From positions 186,001 through 250,000 of the forward strand of contig JACKHN010000008.1 in assembly GCA_020638975.1 (NCBI GenBank): 64,000 bases of DNA, given 5' to 3'. The DNA is from Planctomycetaceae bacterium. GTDB lineage: Bacteria > Planctomycetota > Planctomycetia > Pirellulales > Pirellulaceae. Shown here piece after piece: positions 26,942 through 35,310 of this stretch (position 1 is its first letter; each line of letters opens with the position of its first letter). The notes beneath the pieces were generated by a model, which searched no databases, had not been told where the DNA came from, and saw nothing but the letters and a program-made list of their open reading frames with translations. The position numbers and the translations under genes are program-made.

Positions 26942-27043
26942 GGGTAGTGGTGCAGTTTGCCGTAAGTCGGGCACTCCTGCCCGACAAAAGACGGCCAAGA
27001 GTGGCCGTCCTACTTTTAGGGATTTCAAACCGTACCACGACCA
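26942..27043 (+). repeat. MITE-like element of about 102 bp (copy 1)
   Basis: The ends GGTAGTGGTGCAGTTT and the inverse of AAACCGTACCACGACC match imperfectly as terminal inverted repeats. Inside are two exact small hairpins, GTCGGGCA-CTCC-TGCCCGAC and ACGGCCA-AGAG-TGGCCGT. A nearly identical copy in opposite orientation lies at 56669-56770. It is non-coding. Confidence 0.85.
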
Positions 27044-27128
27044 CGCTGGCAAATCGACTTGCATCAGGCCTCGCAACCGAAGAGAATTGGCTTAGCATCG
27101 GCCAAACAATTACTGTCGCAAAACTCTT

Positions 27129-27185
27129 GTGGGATAGGCTTCCAGCCTGTCAATTCAGTCATGACAGGCTGGAAGCCTATCCCAC
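27129..27185. repeat. Inverted-repeat element, GTGGGATAGGCTT family (copy 2)
   Basis: Arms 27129-27151 and 27163-27185 are perfect 23-bp inverted repeats around an 11-base loop. It lies upstream of the PSD1-type gene and just after the MITE-like element. It is homologous to 19641-19706. Confidence 0.92.
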
Positions 27186-27243
27186 TTATTGTTTGGGCGG
27201 TGCTTAACACCCCCGCCAGTTCCCTCCCACCGCAGAAGCCGTC

Positions 27244-29979
27244 ATGTCACGAATCGGTTCTTTACTGATCGCGATCCAACTCCTTGCCGTTGGCTCGGCA
27301 CAATCCGAAGAACTCTTCTTCGAACAACATGTGCGTCCGATCCTCAAAGCAAACTGCTTTCATTGCCACGGCGAAGAAGGAAAACGCGAAGGTGGACTTG
27401 ACCTTCGCCTGCGTCGATTGATCGTTGCCGGAGGCGACTCGGGCAGTAGTTTGACGCCAGGCGATTCGGCAGCGAGCCTACTCCTCGAACGCATTCGCAG
27501 CGGCGAGATGCCGCCCGTCGACAAAAAGCTTTCGGAAGATGAGATCTCGCTGTTAGAACACTGGGTCAACGGAGGAGCCAAGACCGCGCGGCCTGAGCCT
27601 GAGCAGATTGGCAGCGACCCGTTGTTCACGGAAGAAGAACGCAATTTTTGGTCGTTCCAACCCATCCACCGCACTGCGTTGCCGGAAGTGAGCGGAGTGA
27701 CAACAGCAAGAACCCCGGTGGATCGATTTATCCTCGCCAAGCTAGAAGACGTCGGATTGAGTTTCTCGCCCGATGCCGACCGCCGTACACTCGTTCGCCG
27801 GATTTATTTCGACTTACTCGGCCTGCCACCTTCCGTTGCGGAAGTCGAAAACTTCGTGAACGATCCTTCGCCGCATGCCTACGAACGGCTCATTGACCGC
27901 TTGTTGGCGTCGCCGCATTACGGCGAGCGCTGGGGGCGGCATTGGCTGGACGTCGCCGGCTACGCCGATTCGGAAGGTTATACCGACGAGGACACACCGC
28001 GAGATTGGGCCTACTTCTATCGCGACTATGTCATCGCCGCGTTCAACGCCGACAAGCCGTTCGACACGTTCATTCACGAGCAACTCGCAGGTGACGAGCT
28101 AGTGATGCCTCCTTATAAGAACTTAAAAGACGAACAGATCGAACGACTTGCCGCAACCGGGTTCTTGCGTATGGCGCCCGACGGAACAGCAGCGGGTGGA
28201 ATTGACCAAAATGTCGCTCGCAACGAAGTCGTCGCGGATACGATCAAGATCGTATCCAGCTCGTTGATGGGGCTGACTGTCGGCTGTGCCCGGTGTCACG
28301 ATCATCGTTACGATCCAATCCCCACGGTCGATTACTACCGCCTGCGAGCCGTGTTTGAACCGGCGTTCGATTGGAAGCACTGGCGAGTGCCCGCCGCGCG
28401 AAGAATCTCGCTTTACACGGACGCCGACCGTGAACTGGCCGCCAAGATCAATGCCGAAGCCGCCGAAGTCGATAAGCAACGCGAGGCCAAAGCGGAACAG
28501 TACATTGATCGAACGCTAGAAGAAGAACTCGCAACGCTTCCCGAGTCGGTTCGCGATCCGTTACGAGTTGCCTACAAAACCGTTGCCAAGGAACGCAACG
28601 CCGAACAACAGGCGTTATTGAAAGAGTATCCCAGCGTCGCGAGCATCAGTGTCGGGTCGCTCTACTTGTATGACCGCCGCCGCGAAGAGAAAGCAGGACA
28701 GATCGACGCCGCCCGCCGGGAGAAAGAGAAACAGCTCGCTACCGCAGCCGATCCGACCGCCCTTGCCGCCGAAATTCAACGCGATATCGAAGCCGCCACC
28801 AAGCTCCGAGCCGAGAAGGCGGCAGACGACTTAAAGCGTTACCAAGAGCGAGCCGACGAGATTCGCGCGACCATTCCGCCCGAACGCTTCTTGCGGGTGA
28901 CGACCGAAGAGCCAAGTCAAATCCCCTCGACCTTCGTGTTCTTTCGCGGCGATCACGAACAACCCAAGGACGAAGTCATTCCCACCGGCTTGTCCGTTCT
29001 CGACACACGCATCGATTCGACTTTGCCGACAAATGACGACTCGCTTCCTAGCACGGGACGACGCTTGGCGTTTGCGAAACAGCTCACCGATCCGCGCAAT
29101 CCGCTCACCGCTCGCGTGATCGTTAATCGCATCTGGCTCCACCACTTCGGACGTGGCATCGTCAACACGCCGAGCGATTTTGGCCTGCTTGGTGATCGCC
29201 CGACGCATCCCGAACTACTCGATTGGCTGGCCGCCGAGTTCATCGAAAGCGGATGGCAAGTCAAGTCGCTTCACAAGCTGATCATGATGTCGACCGTCTA
29301 TCGACAGACTTCGTATCGTTCCGATCAGCACGACATGATCGATCCGGACAACAAGCTTTACGCACGAATGTCCGTGCGTCGCTTGGAGTCGGAGGCCGTT
29401 CGAGACGCGTTGTTGACCATTTCGGACAAATTGAACTGCAATCTCTTCGGTCCACCCGTTCCCGTCATGGAGGATGAAGTCGGGCAGATCGTGATCGGAC
29501 AAGAGAATCTGGACGGTGAGCGAAAGCCGGGCCAAACGGTCGATCTGCATGGCGAACAGTTCCGCCGCAGCACTTACGTCCAAGTCCGCCGCAGTCGCCC
29601 GTTGGGAGTCTTAGAGACATTCGATAACCCCGATATGGCTCCCAATTGCGAACAACGAAATGCATCGAATGTCGCGCCGCAATCGCTGTTGTTCATGAAC
29701 AGCAATCTGGTCGTCGAGTATTCGGAGCATTTCGCCGCTCGCGTCATGCGCGAGGCGGGGTCGGACCTCGCAGAGCAGGTTCGTTTGGCGTGGCAACTGG
29801 CGTTCGCAACGCTTCCGTCCGAAAACGAACTCGCCGGCGCGACTGAGTTTCTTGAGCAACAAGTAAAGTCATTTCGCGAATCCCCCAACAAGCCCAAAGA
29901 CGCGACCGCCGAGTCGTTGGCTCTCGCCAGCTTCTGTCAGGCATTACTCAGCTCCAATCGCTTCCTGTACGTCGAATGA
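27244..29979 (+). CDS. PSD1-type cytochrome protein with DUF1549 and DUF1553 (911 aa)
   Basis: A secreted planctomycete protein. The signal peptide (1-19) is followed by a cytochrome-c-like domain with heme site C38-F-H-C41-H42 and a likely distal ligand in S-G-E-M-P-P (86-91). DUF1549 (about 165-375) includes H-Y-G-E-R-W-G-R-H-W-L-D and C-A-R-C-H-D-H-R-Y-D-P-I-P. A Lys/Glu/Arg-rich predicted coiled coil spans about 395-545. DUF1553 (about 590-860) includes V-N-R-I-W-L-H-H-F-G-R-G and the L-M-M-S-T-V-Y-R-Q region. The molecular role of PSD1 proteins is not established; they are often proposed to work in extracellular polysaccharide or electron chemistry. The DUF1501 gene follows after 13 bp, the usual planctomycete pair. 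Confidence 0.93.
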   Translation: MSRIGSLLIAIQLLAVGSAQSEELFFEQHVRPILKANCFHCHGEEGKREGGLDLRLRRLIVAGGDSGSSLTPGDSAASLLLERIRSGEMPPVDKKLSEDEISLLEHWVNGGAKTARPEPEQIGSDPLFTEEERNFWSFQPIHRTALPEVSGVTTARTPVDRFILAKLEDVGLSFSPDADRRTLVRRIYFDLLGLPPSVAEVENFVNDPSPHAYERLIDRLLASPHYGERWGRHWLDVAGYADSEGYTDEDTPRDWAYFYRDYVIAAFNADKPFDTFIHEQLAGDELVMPPYKNLKDEQIERLAATGFLRMAPDGTAAGGIDQNVARNEVVADTIKIVSSSLMGLTVGCARCHDHRYDPIPTVDYYRLRAVFEPAFDWKHWRVPAARRISLYTDADRELAAKINAEAAEVDKQREAKAEQYIDRTLEEELATLPESVRDPLRVAYKTVAKERNAEQQALLKEYPSVASISVGSLYLYDRRREEKAGQIDAARREKEKQLATAADPTALAAEIQRDIEAATKLRAEKAADDLKRYQERADEIRATIPPERFLRVTTEEPSQIPSTFVFFRGDHEQPKDEVIPTGLSVLDTRIDSTLPTNDDSLPSTGRRLAFAKQLTDPRNPLTARVIVNRIWLHHFGRGIVNTPSDFGLLGDRPTHPELLDWLAAEFIESGWQVKSLHKLIMMSTVYRQTSYRSDQHDMIDPDNKLYARMSVRRLESEAVRDALLTISDKLNCNLFGPPVPVMEDEVGQIVIGQENLDGERKPGQTVDLHGEQFRRSTYVQVRRSRPLGVLETFDNPDMAPNCEQRNASNVAPQSLLFMNSNLVVEYSEHFAARVMREAGSDLAEQVRLAWQLAFATLPSENELAGATEFLEQQVKSFRESPNKPKDATAESLALASFCQALLSSNRFLYVE

Positions 29980-29992
29980 GTTAGGCAACCAC

Positions 29993-31444
29993 GTGACCAA
30001 CTCTCCCATTTCAACACGTCGACATTTCCTGGCTCAAGGTGCGATGAGCTTGACGCCGCTCGCGCTGACTTGGCTCTTGAATCGTGATGTGGCTGACGCG
30101 GCACCCTTCAAGCCCAATCTTGAACAGCCCGTTTTCGATCTCGTCCCCAAAACACCGCACAAGCCGCCTCAAGCCAAAGCGATGATCTCGCTCTTCATGC
30201 AAGGCGGGCCCAGCCAAATCGATTTGCTCGACCCCAAGCCAATTCTGAACAAGCTCGACGGCCAGAAGTTCCCCGGCACGATCAAGTACGATAACGCGGC
30301 ACAAGCCAGCTCGAAAGTTCTTGGTTCGCCTTGGCGATTCGAGCCACGTGGCGAGTGCGGCACCGAGATTTCCGAGTTACTGCCACACATCAGCACGATC
30401 GCCGACGACATTTGTGTGATCCGCTCGATGCACACGGGCGTCAATAATCACGGCCAGTCCATTCATGCCTTGAACACCGGAAGAATCCAGCGTGGCCGCC
30501 CGGCGCTCGGCAGTTGGTTCACCTATGCGCTGGGTGCCGAAACGGACAACCTGCCCGCCTATGTTGCGATGACAGACCCGCAAGGCTTGCCGGTCGAAGG
30601 TGTATTGAACTGGAACAACGGTTGGCTGCCTTCGATCTATCAAGGTACGGTCGTTCGTCCGCGCGAACCACGGATACTGAATCTCGACCCGCCAGTACAT
30701 TTACGTGGCGAGGTGCAACGGAACTATTTGAACTATCTGACGCGATTGAACAAGGAGCATCTGGAAGCAAACCCGCGCGAGCTGGATCTTGCGGCGCGTA
30801 TTTCCAACTACGAACTGGCTGCTCGCATGCAATCTGCCGCCGGCGAGGCACTTGATATCCAACAAGAGACCGCCGCGATTCACAAGCTGTATGGAATCGA
30901 TGAACCGGAGACAGAAGAGTACGGCAGGCGTTGTCTGATCGCACGGCGGCTCGTTGAGCGAGGCGTCCGCTTTGTGCAGGTGTTCACCAGGAACCAATAC
31001 TGGGATCATCACGGTAACATCCGAAGTTCGCTTCCCGCAGCCTGCCGCAAGACGGACAAGCCAGCTGCGGCCTTGGTGAAGGATCTCAAGCAACGCGGAC
31101 TACTCGACTCGACGATCGTTCACTGGGGTGGCGAGATGGGACGGTTGCCCGTGATCCAAAACGATGCCGGGCCAGCCAGCGTCGGACGCGATCACAATAC
31201 TTACGGATTCAGCATGTGGGTGGCGGGCGGAGGATTTCGCCCAGGTGGGACTCACGGCGAGACGGACGAGTTTGGTCATCACGCGGTCGTCGACGTAGTG
31301 AATCACTACGACTATCACGCGACATTAATGCATCTGTTCGGCCTCGATCCGGAACGAGTCGTCTATCGTCACAATTCGCGAGCCCAAACGCTGCTCGATG
31401 GACAAGGCGGCGAGATCGTCAAGCAGATCTTGCGGCGAACCTGA
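29993..31444 (+). CDS. DUF1501 family protein, Tat-exported (483 aa)
   Basis: The N-terminus T-R-R-H-F-L-A-Q fits a twin-arginine signal, and a GTG start at 29993 is needed to keep it; the next ATG would remove the arginine pair. The body is a sulfatase/alkaline-phosphatase-like fold protein of family DUF1501, with M-I-S-L-F-M-Q-G-G-P-S-Q-I-D-L-L-D near 62-77 and the C-terminal G-R-D-H-N-T-Y-G-F-S and Y-D-Y-H-A-T-L-M-H-L-F-G-L-D motifs. It starts 13 bp after the PSD1 stop and is surely co-transcribed. The pair probably forms one extracytoplasmic functional unit, but no enzyme activity is established for the family. Confidence 0.93.
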   Translation: MTNSPISTRRHFLAQGAMSLTPLALTWLLNRDVADAAPFKPNLEQPVFDLVPKTPHKPPQAKAMISLFMQGGPSQIDLLDPKPILNKLDGQKFPGTIKYDNAAQASSKVLGSPWRFEPRGECGTEISELLPHISTIADDICVIRSMHTGVNNHGQSIHALNTGRIQRGRPALGSWFTYALGAETDNLPAYVAMTDPQGLPVEGVLNWNNGWLPSIYQGTVVRPREPRILNLDPPVHLRGEVQRNYLNYLTRLNKEHLEANPRELDLAARISNYELAARMQSAAGEALDIQQETAAIHKLYGIDEPETEEYGRRCLIARRLVERGVRFVQVFTRNQYWDHHGNIRSSLPAACRKTDKPAAALVKDLKQRGLLDSTIVHWGGEMGRLPVIQNDAGPASVGRDHNTYGFSMWVAGGGFRPGGTHGETDEFGHHAVVDVVNHYDYHATLMHLFGLDPERVVYRHNSRAQTLLDGQGGEIVKQILRRT

Positions 31445-31552
31445 GTTCCATTCGCGGAGTTCATTCATCGCGACAGGAGTGTGACAACAAAAGAAAGTCG
31501 CCGCGATGCCATATGTCGAGAGGAACTGGGCCGTCTGCGGTCCTATGCGGAA

Positions 31553-31682
31553 AAGCCCGTATTAGGCCCGGCGTTCACGCCGGGTTGCAGGGGAATGGCA
31601 GCGTGGTGACGGACGACCCGCGCTAAAGCACGGGCCTAGTACCGGCTTTGCCGGAGAAGCCCGATACTTCGGGCTAGTGCCA
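31553..31682. repeat. Palindrome-rich intergenic element (GGCCCGGCGTTCACGCCGGG family, copy 1)
   Basis: It contains CCCGGCG-TTCA-CGCCGGG, CCGGC-TTTG-CCGG and AGCCCGA-TACT-TCGGGCT hairpins and the segment CTAAAGCACGGGCCTA. A second copy at 43401-43568 carries an extra perfect hairpin. It lies between the DUF1501 and amidohydrolase genes. Confidence 0.82.
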
Positions 31683-31708
31683 ACCTAAAACGGACTGGAT
31701 TCGATCCA

Positions 31709-33385
31709 ATGAAATCCCTTCATCACGGTTTGCTCGTCGTATTAACCTCGCTACTGGCAACTCAAGTCACCGCACAAGATGGTTCGTACGACCTCGTACT
31801 CCGTAATGGCAGGATTGTCGATGGTACAGGAAATCCCTGGTTCATCGGTGATGTCGCCGTTCGCGGCGATCGGATCGTCGCGGTCGGTCGCATCGAAACG
31901 ATCGCGGCAAAACGCGAGATCGATGCTACGGGACTCGTGATCGCACCGGGTTTCATCGACATGCATTCGCATTCCGATCTGCTCCTCCTGGAAGACGGCA
32001 ACGCGAGTAGCAAGATCCATCAAGGCGTGACCACGGAAGTGCTCGGCGAAGGAAGTTCAGCTGGTCCCTACGAAGGAAAACTGTCGCCGCGACAAGTGAA
32101 GGTCGGCGACAAACTCGAACAATGGTCAACGCTCGGCGAGTATCTTGAGCTGGTCGATCGTAGTGGTGTCGCAACGAATGTAGCGTCCTACGTGGGCTTG
32201 AACAACGCTTGGCAAGCGGTGATGGGAGAGTCGTTTGATCGCCCTAACGGTGAACAGATCCAAGCCATGCGCCAGTCGGTTGATCGTGCCATGCGGGATG
32301 GTGCATTCGGTTTGTCGAGCCAAGTGATGATGCCTCCCGGTTCACTAGCAACCACGGACGACCTCGTTGAGATCGCCAAGGCGATTGTGCCGTATCGGGG
32401 GATCTACTCGACGCACATTCGCAACGAAGGGACGGGCGTGTTCGAGTCGGTGAAAGAAGCGATTGAGATTGGTGAACGGGCTGGAGTTGCTGTCGACGTC
32501 ATTCACCTGAAGATCGCCGATCAACAGTACTGGGGCCGCATGAACGAAGTGGTCGCACTGATCGATGCCGCTCGTTCGCGCGGCGTCAATGTACAAGCGA
32601 ATGTCTATCCTTACACCCGTGGCAACAACAACCTTGCCAGCATCATTCCGCCCTGGGCTCACGAAGGCGGACGCGATGCGATTTTGGAACGACTTCGCGA
32701 TCCGGAGCAGCGCGAGCGATTGAAGCGAGACATCCTCGGTGGCGTCGAGGGGTGGTACAATCACTACACGGCAGTCGGTGGGGACTGGAGTCGGATGCTC
32801 GTGAGCGGAAACAACCGCTTCACCGGGCTGACGATGGATCGTGTCATGTCGCTGCGGACACAAGACAAAACGAACCCAGACCTGCTCGACGAGTTGTTTG
32901 ACTTCCTGATCGAGGAGCAGGGTTCGGTCAGTACGGTGTATGCTCATCACACCGAAGAAGACATGAATCTCGCGATGACTCAGTCTTGGTGCTCTATCGG
33001 ATCAGATGGTTCCGCCTATGCGATCGAAGGACCGTTACGGCGTGGCAATCCGCATCCTCGCAACTTCGGAACCTTCCCTCGCGTGCTCGGAGTCTATGCT
33101 CGCGACCGCGGACTGCTTTCACTTGAGCAGGCAGTACAGAAGATGACATCGATGAATGCAGCCAAGATCGGCTTGCATCGGCGAGGGCTCCTCGCTCCTG
33201 GATTCTTCGCGGATGTGACCCTATTCGACCCGCAACAAGTTATTGATCGAGCCACCTACACCGATCCGTTTCAGTACAACGATGGAATCGCGTATGTGAT
33301 CGTAAACGGCACTGTTGTATTAGATGACGGCAAGCACACGGGGGCACATCCCGGTCGCGCGATACGTCGAGGTTCGCTCGAATGA
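31709..33385 (+). CDS. Secreted D-aminoacylase / N-acyl-D-amino-acid deacylase-like amidohydrolase (558 aa)
   Basis: A signal peptide (about 1-22, ending V-T-A-Q) is followed by an amidohydrolase fold: G-R-I-V-D-G-T-G-N-P-W in the N-terminal beta-sandwich, then the metal motif P-G-F-I-D-M-H-S-H-S-D (80-90). Later family marks are Y-S-T-H-I-R-N-E-G (about 231-239), V-I-H-L-K (metal His), and G-S-D-G-S-A-Y (catalytic Asp, about 431-437). The C-terminus closes the beta-sandwich (D-V-T-L-F-D-P, V-I-V-N-G). These enzymes release D-amino acids from N-acyl forms or act on related cyclic amides or dipeptides. Export suggests scavenging of cell-wall or environmental D-amino-acid derivatives. No clear operon partner; a repeat element separates it from the DUF1501 gene. 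Confidence 0.9.
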   Translation: MKSLHHGLLVVLTSLLATQVTAQDGSYDLVLRNGRIVDGTGNPWFIGDVAVRGDRIVAVGRIETIAAKREIDATGLVIAPGFIDMHSHSDLLLLEDGNASSKIHQGVTTEVLGEGSSAGPYEGKLSPRQVKVGDKLEQWSTLGEYLELVDRSGVATNVASYVGLNNAWQAVMGESFDRPNGEQIQAMRQSVDRAMRDGAFGLSSQVMMPPGSLATTDDLVEIAKAIVPYRGIYSTHIRNEGTGVFESVKEAIEIGERAGVAVDVIHLKIADQQYWGRMNEVVALIDAARSRGVNVQANVYPYTRGNNNLASIIPPWAHEGGRDAILERLRDPEQRERLKRDILGGVEGWYNHYTAVGGDWSRMLVSGNNRFTGLTMDRVMSLRTQDKTNPDLLDELFDFLIEEQGSVSTVYAHHTEEDMNLAMTQSWCSIGSDGSAYAIEGPLRRGNPHPRNFGTFPRVLGVYARDRGLLSLEQAVQKMTSMNAAKIGLHRRGLLAPGFFADVTLFDPQQVIDRATYTDPFQYNDGIAYVIVNGTVVLDDGKHTGAHPGRAIRRGSLE

Positions 33386-33415
33386 CCTTCGCGATGTATC
33401 ACTTCACTGGTTTTC

Positions 33416-34162
33416 CTATCGTTTCGACGCCAAGAGAAAGAGGCTGTGGCCTACGGGCACCGACCAGCGGCTTACCAAATGGCGCTCGGACGAAAATATC
33501 GAAGCCAAGCAGTGGTGCACCCACTGCGGAAGAGGATAGGAAAGATTCGTTGTCTGGCCATCTGCGGAAAGCAATCGTTCTTTGAGCTTGATGAATAGCA
33601 CCGCAGGAAGAATGATCGGAAACAGCCAGAAGTTAATGTAGCTGGTGTGGACGATCTTAAACCCGGCAGCCTGAATCTTGGTGCGCAGCGTGGACATCGT
33701 GTAACGCCGCTTGTGATGAGCGAGACGATCATTCTGTGCGTACAAGAACTGATAGGCTGGTACCGACACGAACAGCAGACCGTCTGGTCGTAGCACTCGC
33801 AGCGCTTCGTTCAACGCGGCTTGATCGTCGTCGATATGTTCCAGGCAATCAAAGAACGTCACGAGATCGAAAAAGTCATTCTCCATCGGCAGCTCTGTCG
33901 CCGATGCGGTGAGCACGTTGTCGAATCCCCGCTCGCGACATAAGCGAACCATTTCGTCGCTAAAGTCGATTCCCCAGGTTGTGCCGTACCTTTGCAAGCA
34001 CTCCAACATGCCGCCCGCGCCGCAACCCACGTCCAGAATTCGTCGGCTGCTCGAATTTCCCAGCGTCTTGTCGAGCACATGAAAAAAAATGCGGCGGCGG
34101 CCCCGGAACCACCAATGCGTCGCTTCTAGTTCGAGAAACTGTTGGTTGGCGACTTCATCCAT
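33416..34162 (-). CDS. SAM-dependent methyltransferase with C-terminal hydrophobic segment (about 248 aa)
   Basis: A class I methyltransferase. Motif I is I-L-D-V-G-C-G-A-G-G (about 42-51), motif II has G-I-D-F-S (64-68), and post-I motifs F-D-L-V-T-F-F-D-C-L-E-H-I-D-D-D and G-L-L-F-V-S-V-P-A-Y follow. About 175-195 is a hydrophobic stretch (F-W-L-F-P-I-I-L-P-A-V-L-F) that could dip into the membrane, as in enzymes acting on lipid-linked substrates. ATG at 34162 is chosen because GGGAGAGAG precedes it and it starts just after the upstream stop; the frame extends to 34207. It is preceded on the same strand by another methyltransferase, so both are probably one operon for glycan or lipid modification. 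The substrate is unknown. Confidence 0.85.
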   Translation of the reverse strand: MDEVANQQFLELEATHWWFRGRRRIFFHVLDKTLGNSSSRRILDVGCGAGGMLECLQRYGTTWGIDFSDEMVRLCRERGFDNVLTASATELPMENDFFDLVTFFDCLEHIDDDQAALNEALRVLRPDGLLFVSVPAYQFLYAQNDRLAHHKRRYTMSTLRTKIQAAGFKIVHTSYINFWLFPIILPAVLFIKLKERLLSADGQTTNLSYPLPQWVHHCLASIFSSERHLVSRWSVPVGHSLFLLASKR

Positions 34163-34184
34163 TCTGGTAGCTCTCTCCCACCGT

Positions 34185-35129
34185 TCAAGCTTTGCCTGCG
34201 ACGGCAATCAACTCGTCCATTGGATTCACATACAAACTCAGGCCACCCAAACATCGCAGCGGTCGCAGTAGTTGGGGAAGCGTCTTATGGACTCTTGCAG
34301 AACGCTCAATGGCAAAGTTCATGGTGACGAACTTTCCTGCCCGCCGCGCTGACATTTCCGTCAACGAAAAGGACTCCAGCCGCAACAACGCAGACAATGT
34401 CGTCGGTGAGAAGTGCCACAGGTGTTCTTCGAACTTATAATGGTGCCAACGTCGTCCCATCAGTCTTGCGAATACAGACTCGACATTTTGCGTTTCGAGG
34501 ACCAGAATGCCATCGTTCTTCAGCAACCGCTTCGCCGTGGCCAAGACGGCGCGAGGGTCTTCGAGATGCTCGATGACGTCCCAGAGCGTAATGACATCGA
34601 AGGATTCTGTGCCGAATTGCTGTTCTTCAAGCGTGCCTGTGAAGACGTTATTCAGTTTGAGTTCCGTCCGCGCGTAATCGGCCATCGGGGCTGAAAGCTC
34701 GACACCGGTTGTGTCCCAGCCTTTCTCTTCCATCACCTTCAAGAAAAAGCCCGCTGCACAGCCAATGTCCAACACTCGACCGACCGTTGGCTTGTAACGC
34801 TCGATGACCTTACTTCGTAACCGAAATGTGCGAAGGTATCGATCGCGGTCGTGTAAGTAGTCCGTATAGCCGAAATCCTTCGCTTCCGCGCTTCGCCAGT
34901 AACCGACTTGATACATCTCCGAGATGCTTGCTGTTGGCAGACGGGGCAAGGTGTAGACCAAGCTGCATTCGGTGCATCGAACGATCCGAAACGGGGGTTC
35001 CGCAAAAAGCGTTACGCTGTCGTTGGTTCCACAAAGAATGCAGGGGATGTTTTCACGCAGCGCGGCGGTCGGCACATGAGGACGCCGGGCACGCTCGTCG
35101 GCACTCGCCGTTGCGTCATGAGAAAACAT
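34185..35129 (-). CDS. Zinc-ribbon SAM methyltransferase (314 aa)
   Basis: The N-terminus has a C4 zinc ribbon, C30-x2-C33 and C52-x2-C55 (R-C-T-E-C-S-L-V-Y), the pattern found in methyltransferases of nucleotide-sugar or glycan clusters. The class I domain has R-V-L-D-I-G-C-A-A-G-F (about 119-129), T-G-V-E-L, and F-D-V-I-T-L-W-D-V-I-E-H-L, as in UbiG-like Methyltransf_23 proteins. The pattern E-H-L-W-H-F-S-P-T-T-L, also common in this family, follows. GGAGAGG lies nine bases before the ATG. The next methyltransferase starts 23 bases after its stop. By context it modifies a sugar or lipid-linked intermediate; the acceptor cannot be named. Confidence 0.87.
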   Translation of the reverse strand: MFSHDATASADERARRPHVPTAALRENIPCILCGTNDSVTLFAEPPFRIVRCTECSLVYTLPRLPTASISEMYQVGYWRSAEAKDFGYTDYLHDRDRYLRTFRLRSKVIERYKPTVGRVLDIGCAAGFFLKVMEEKGWDTTGVELSAPMADYARTELKLNNVFTGTLEEQQFGTESFDVITLWDVIEHLEDPRAVLATAKRLLKNDGILVLETQNVESVFARLMGRRWHHYKFEEHLWHFSPTTLSALLRLESFSLTEMSARRAGKFVTMNFAIERSARVHKTLPQLLRPLRCLGGLSLYVNPMDELIAVAGKA

Positions 35130-35310
35130 CTTGCGAAACCTCTCCGACAGAAGCTGCCGTGAATTTCGAACAGTGCGTCTGATTCTCCAGCATGTGCCGG
35201 TCGAATCGCTTGTAGGATTCTGGTTCTAGGTCGACCACGAATTATACTTTAGGATCAGGGCTAGTGAGCTGCGGGCGGAATGCGTGTCGTAACAATCCGT
35301 TGCGGTATAG

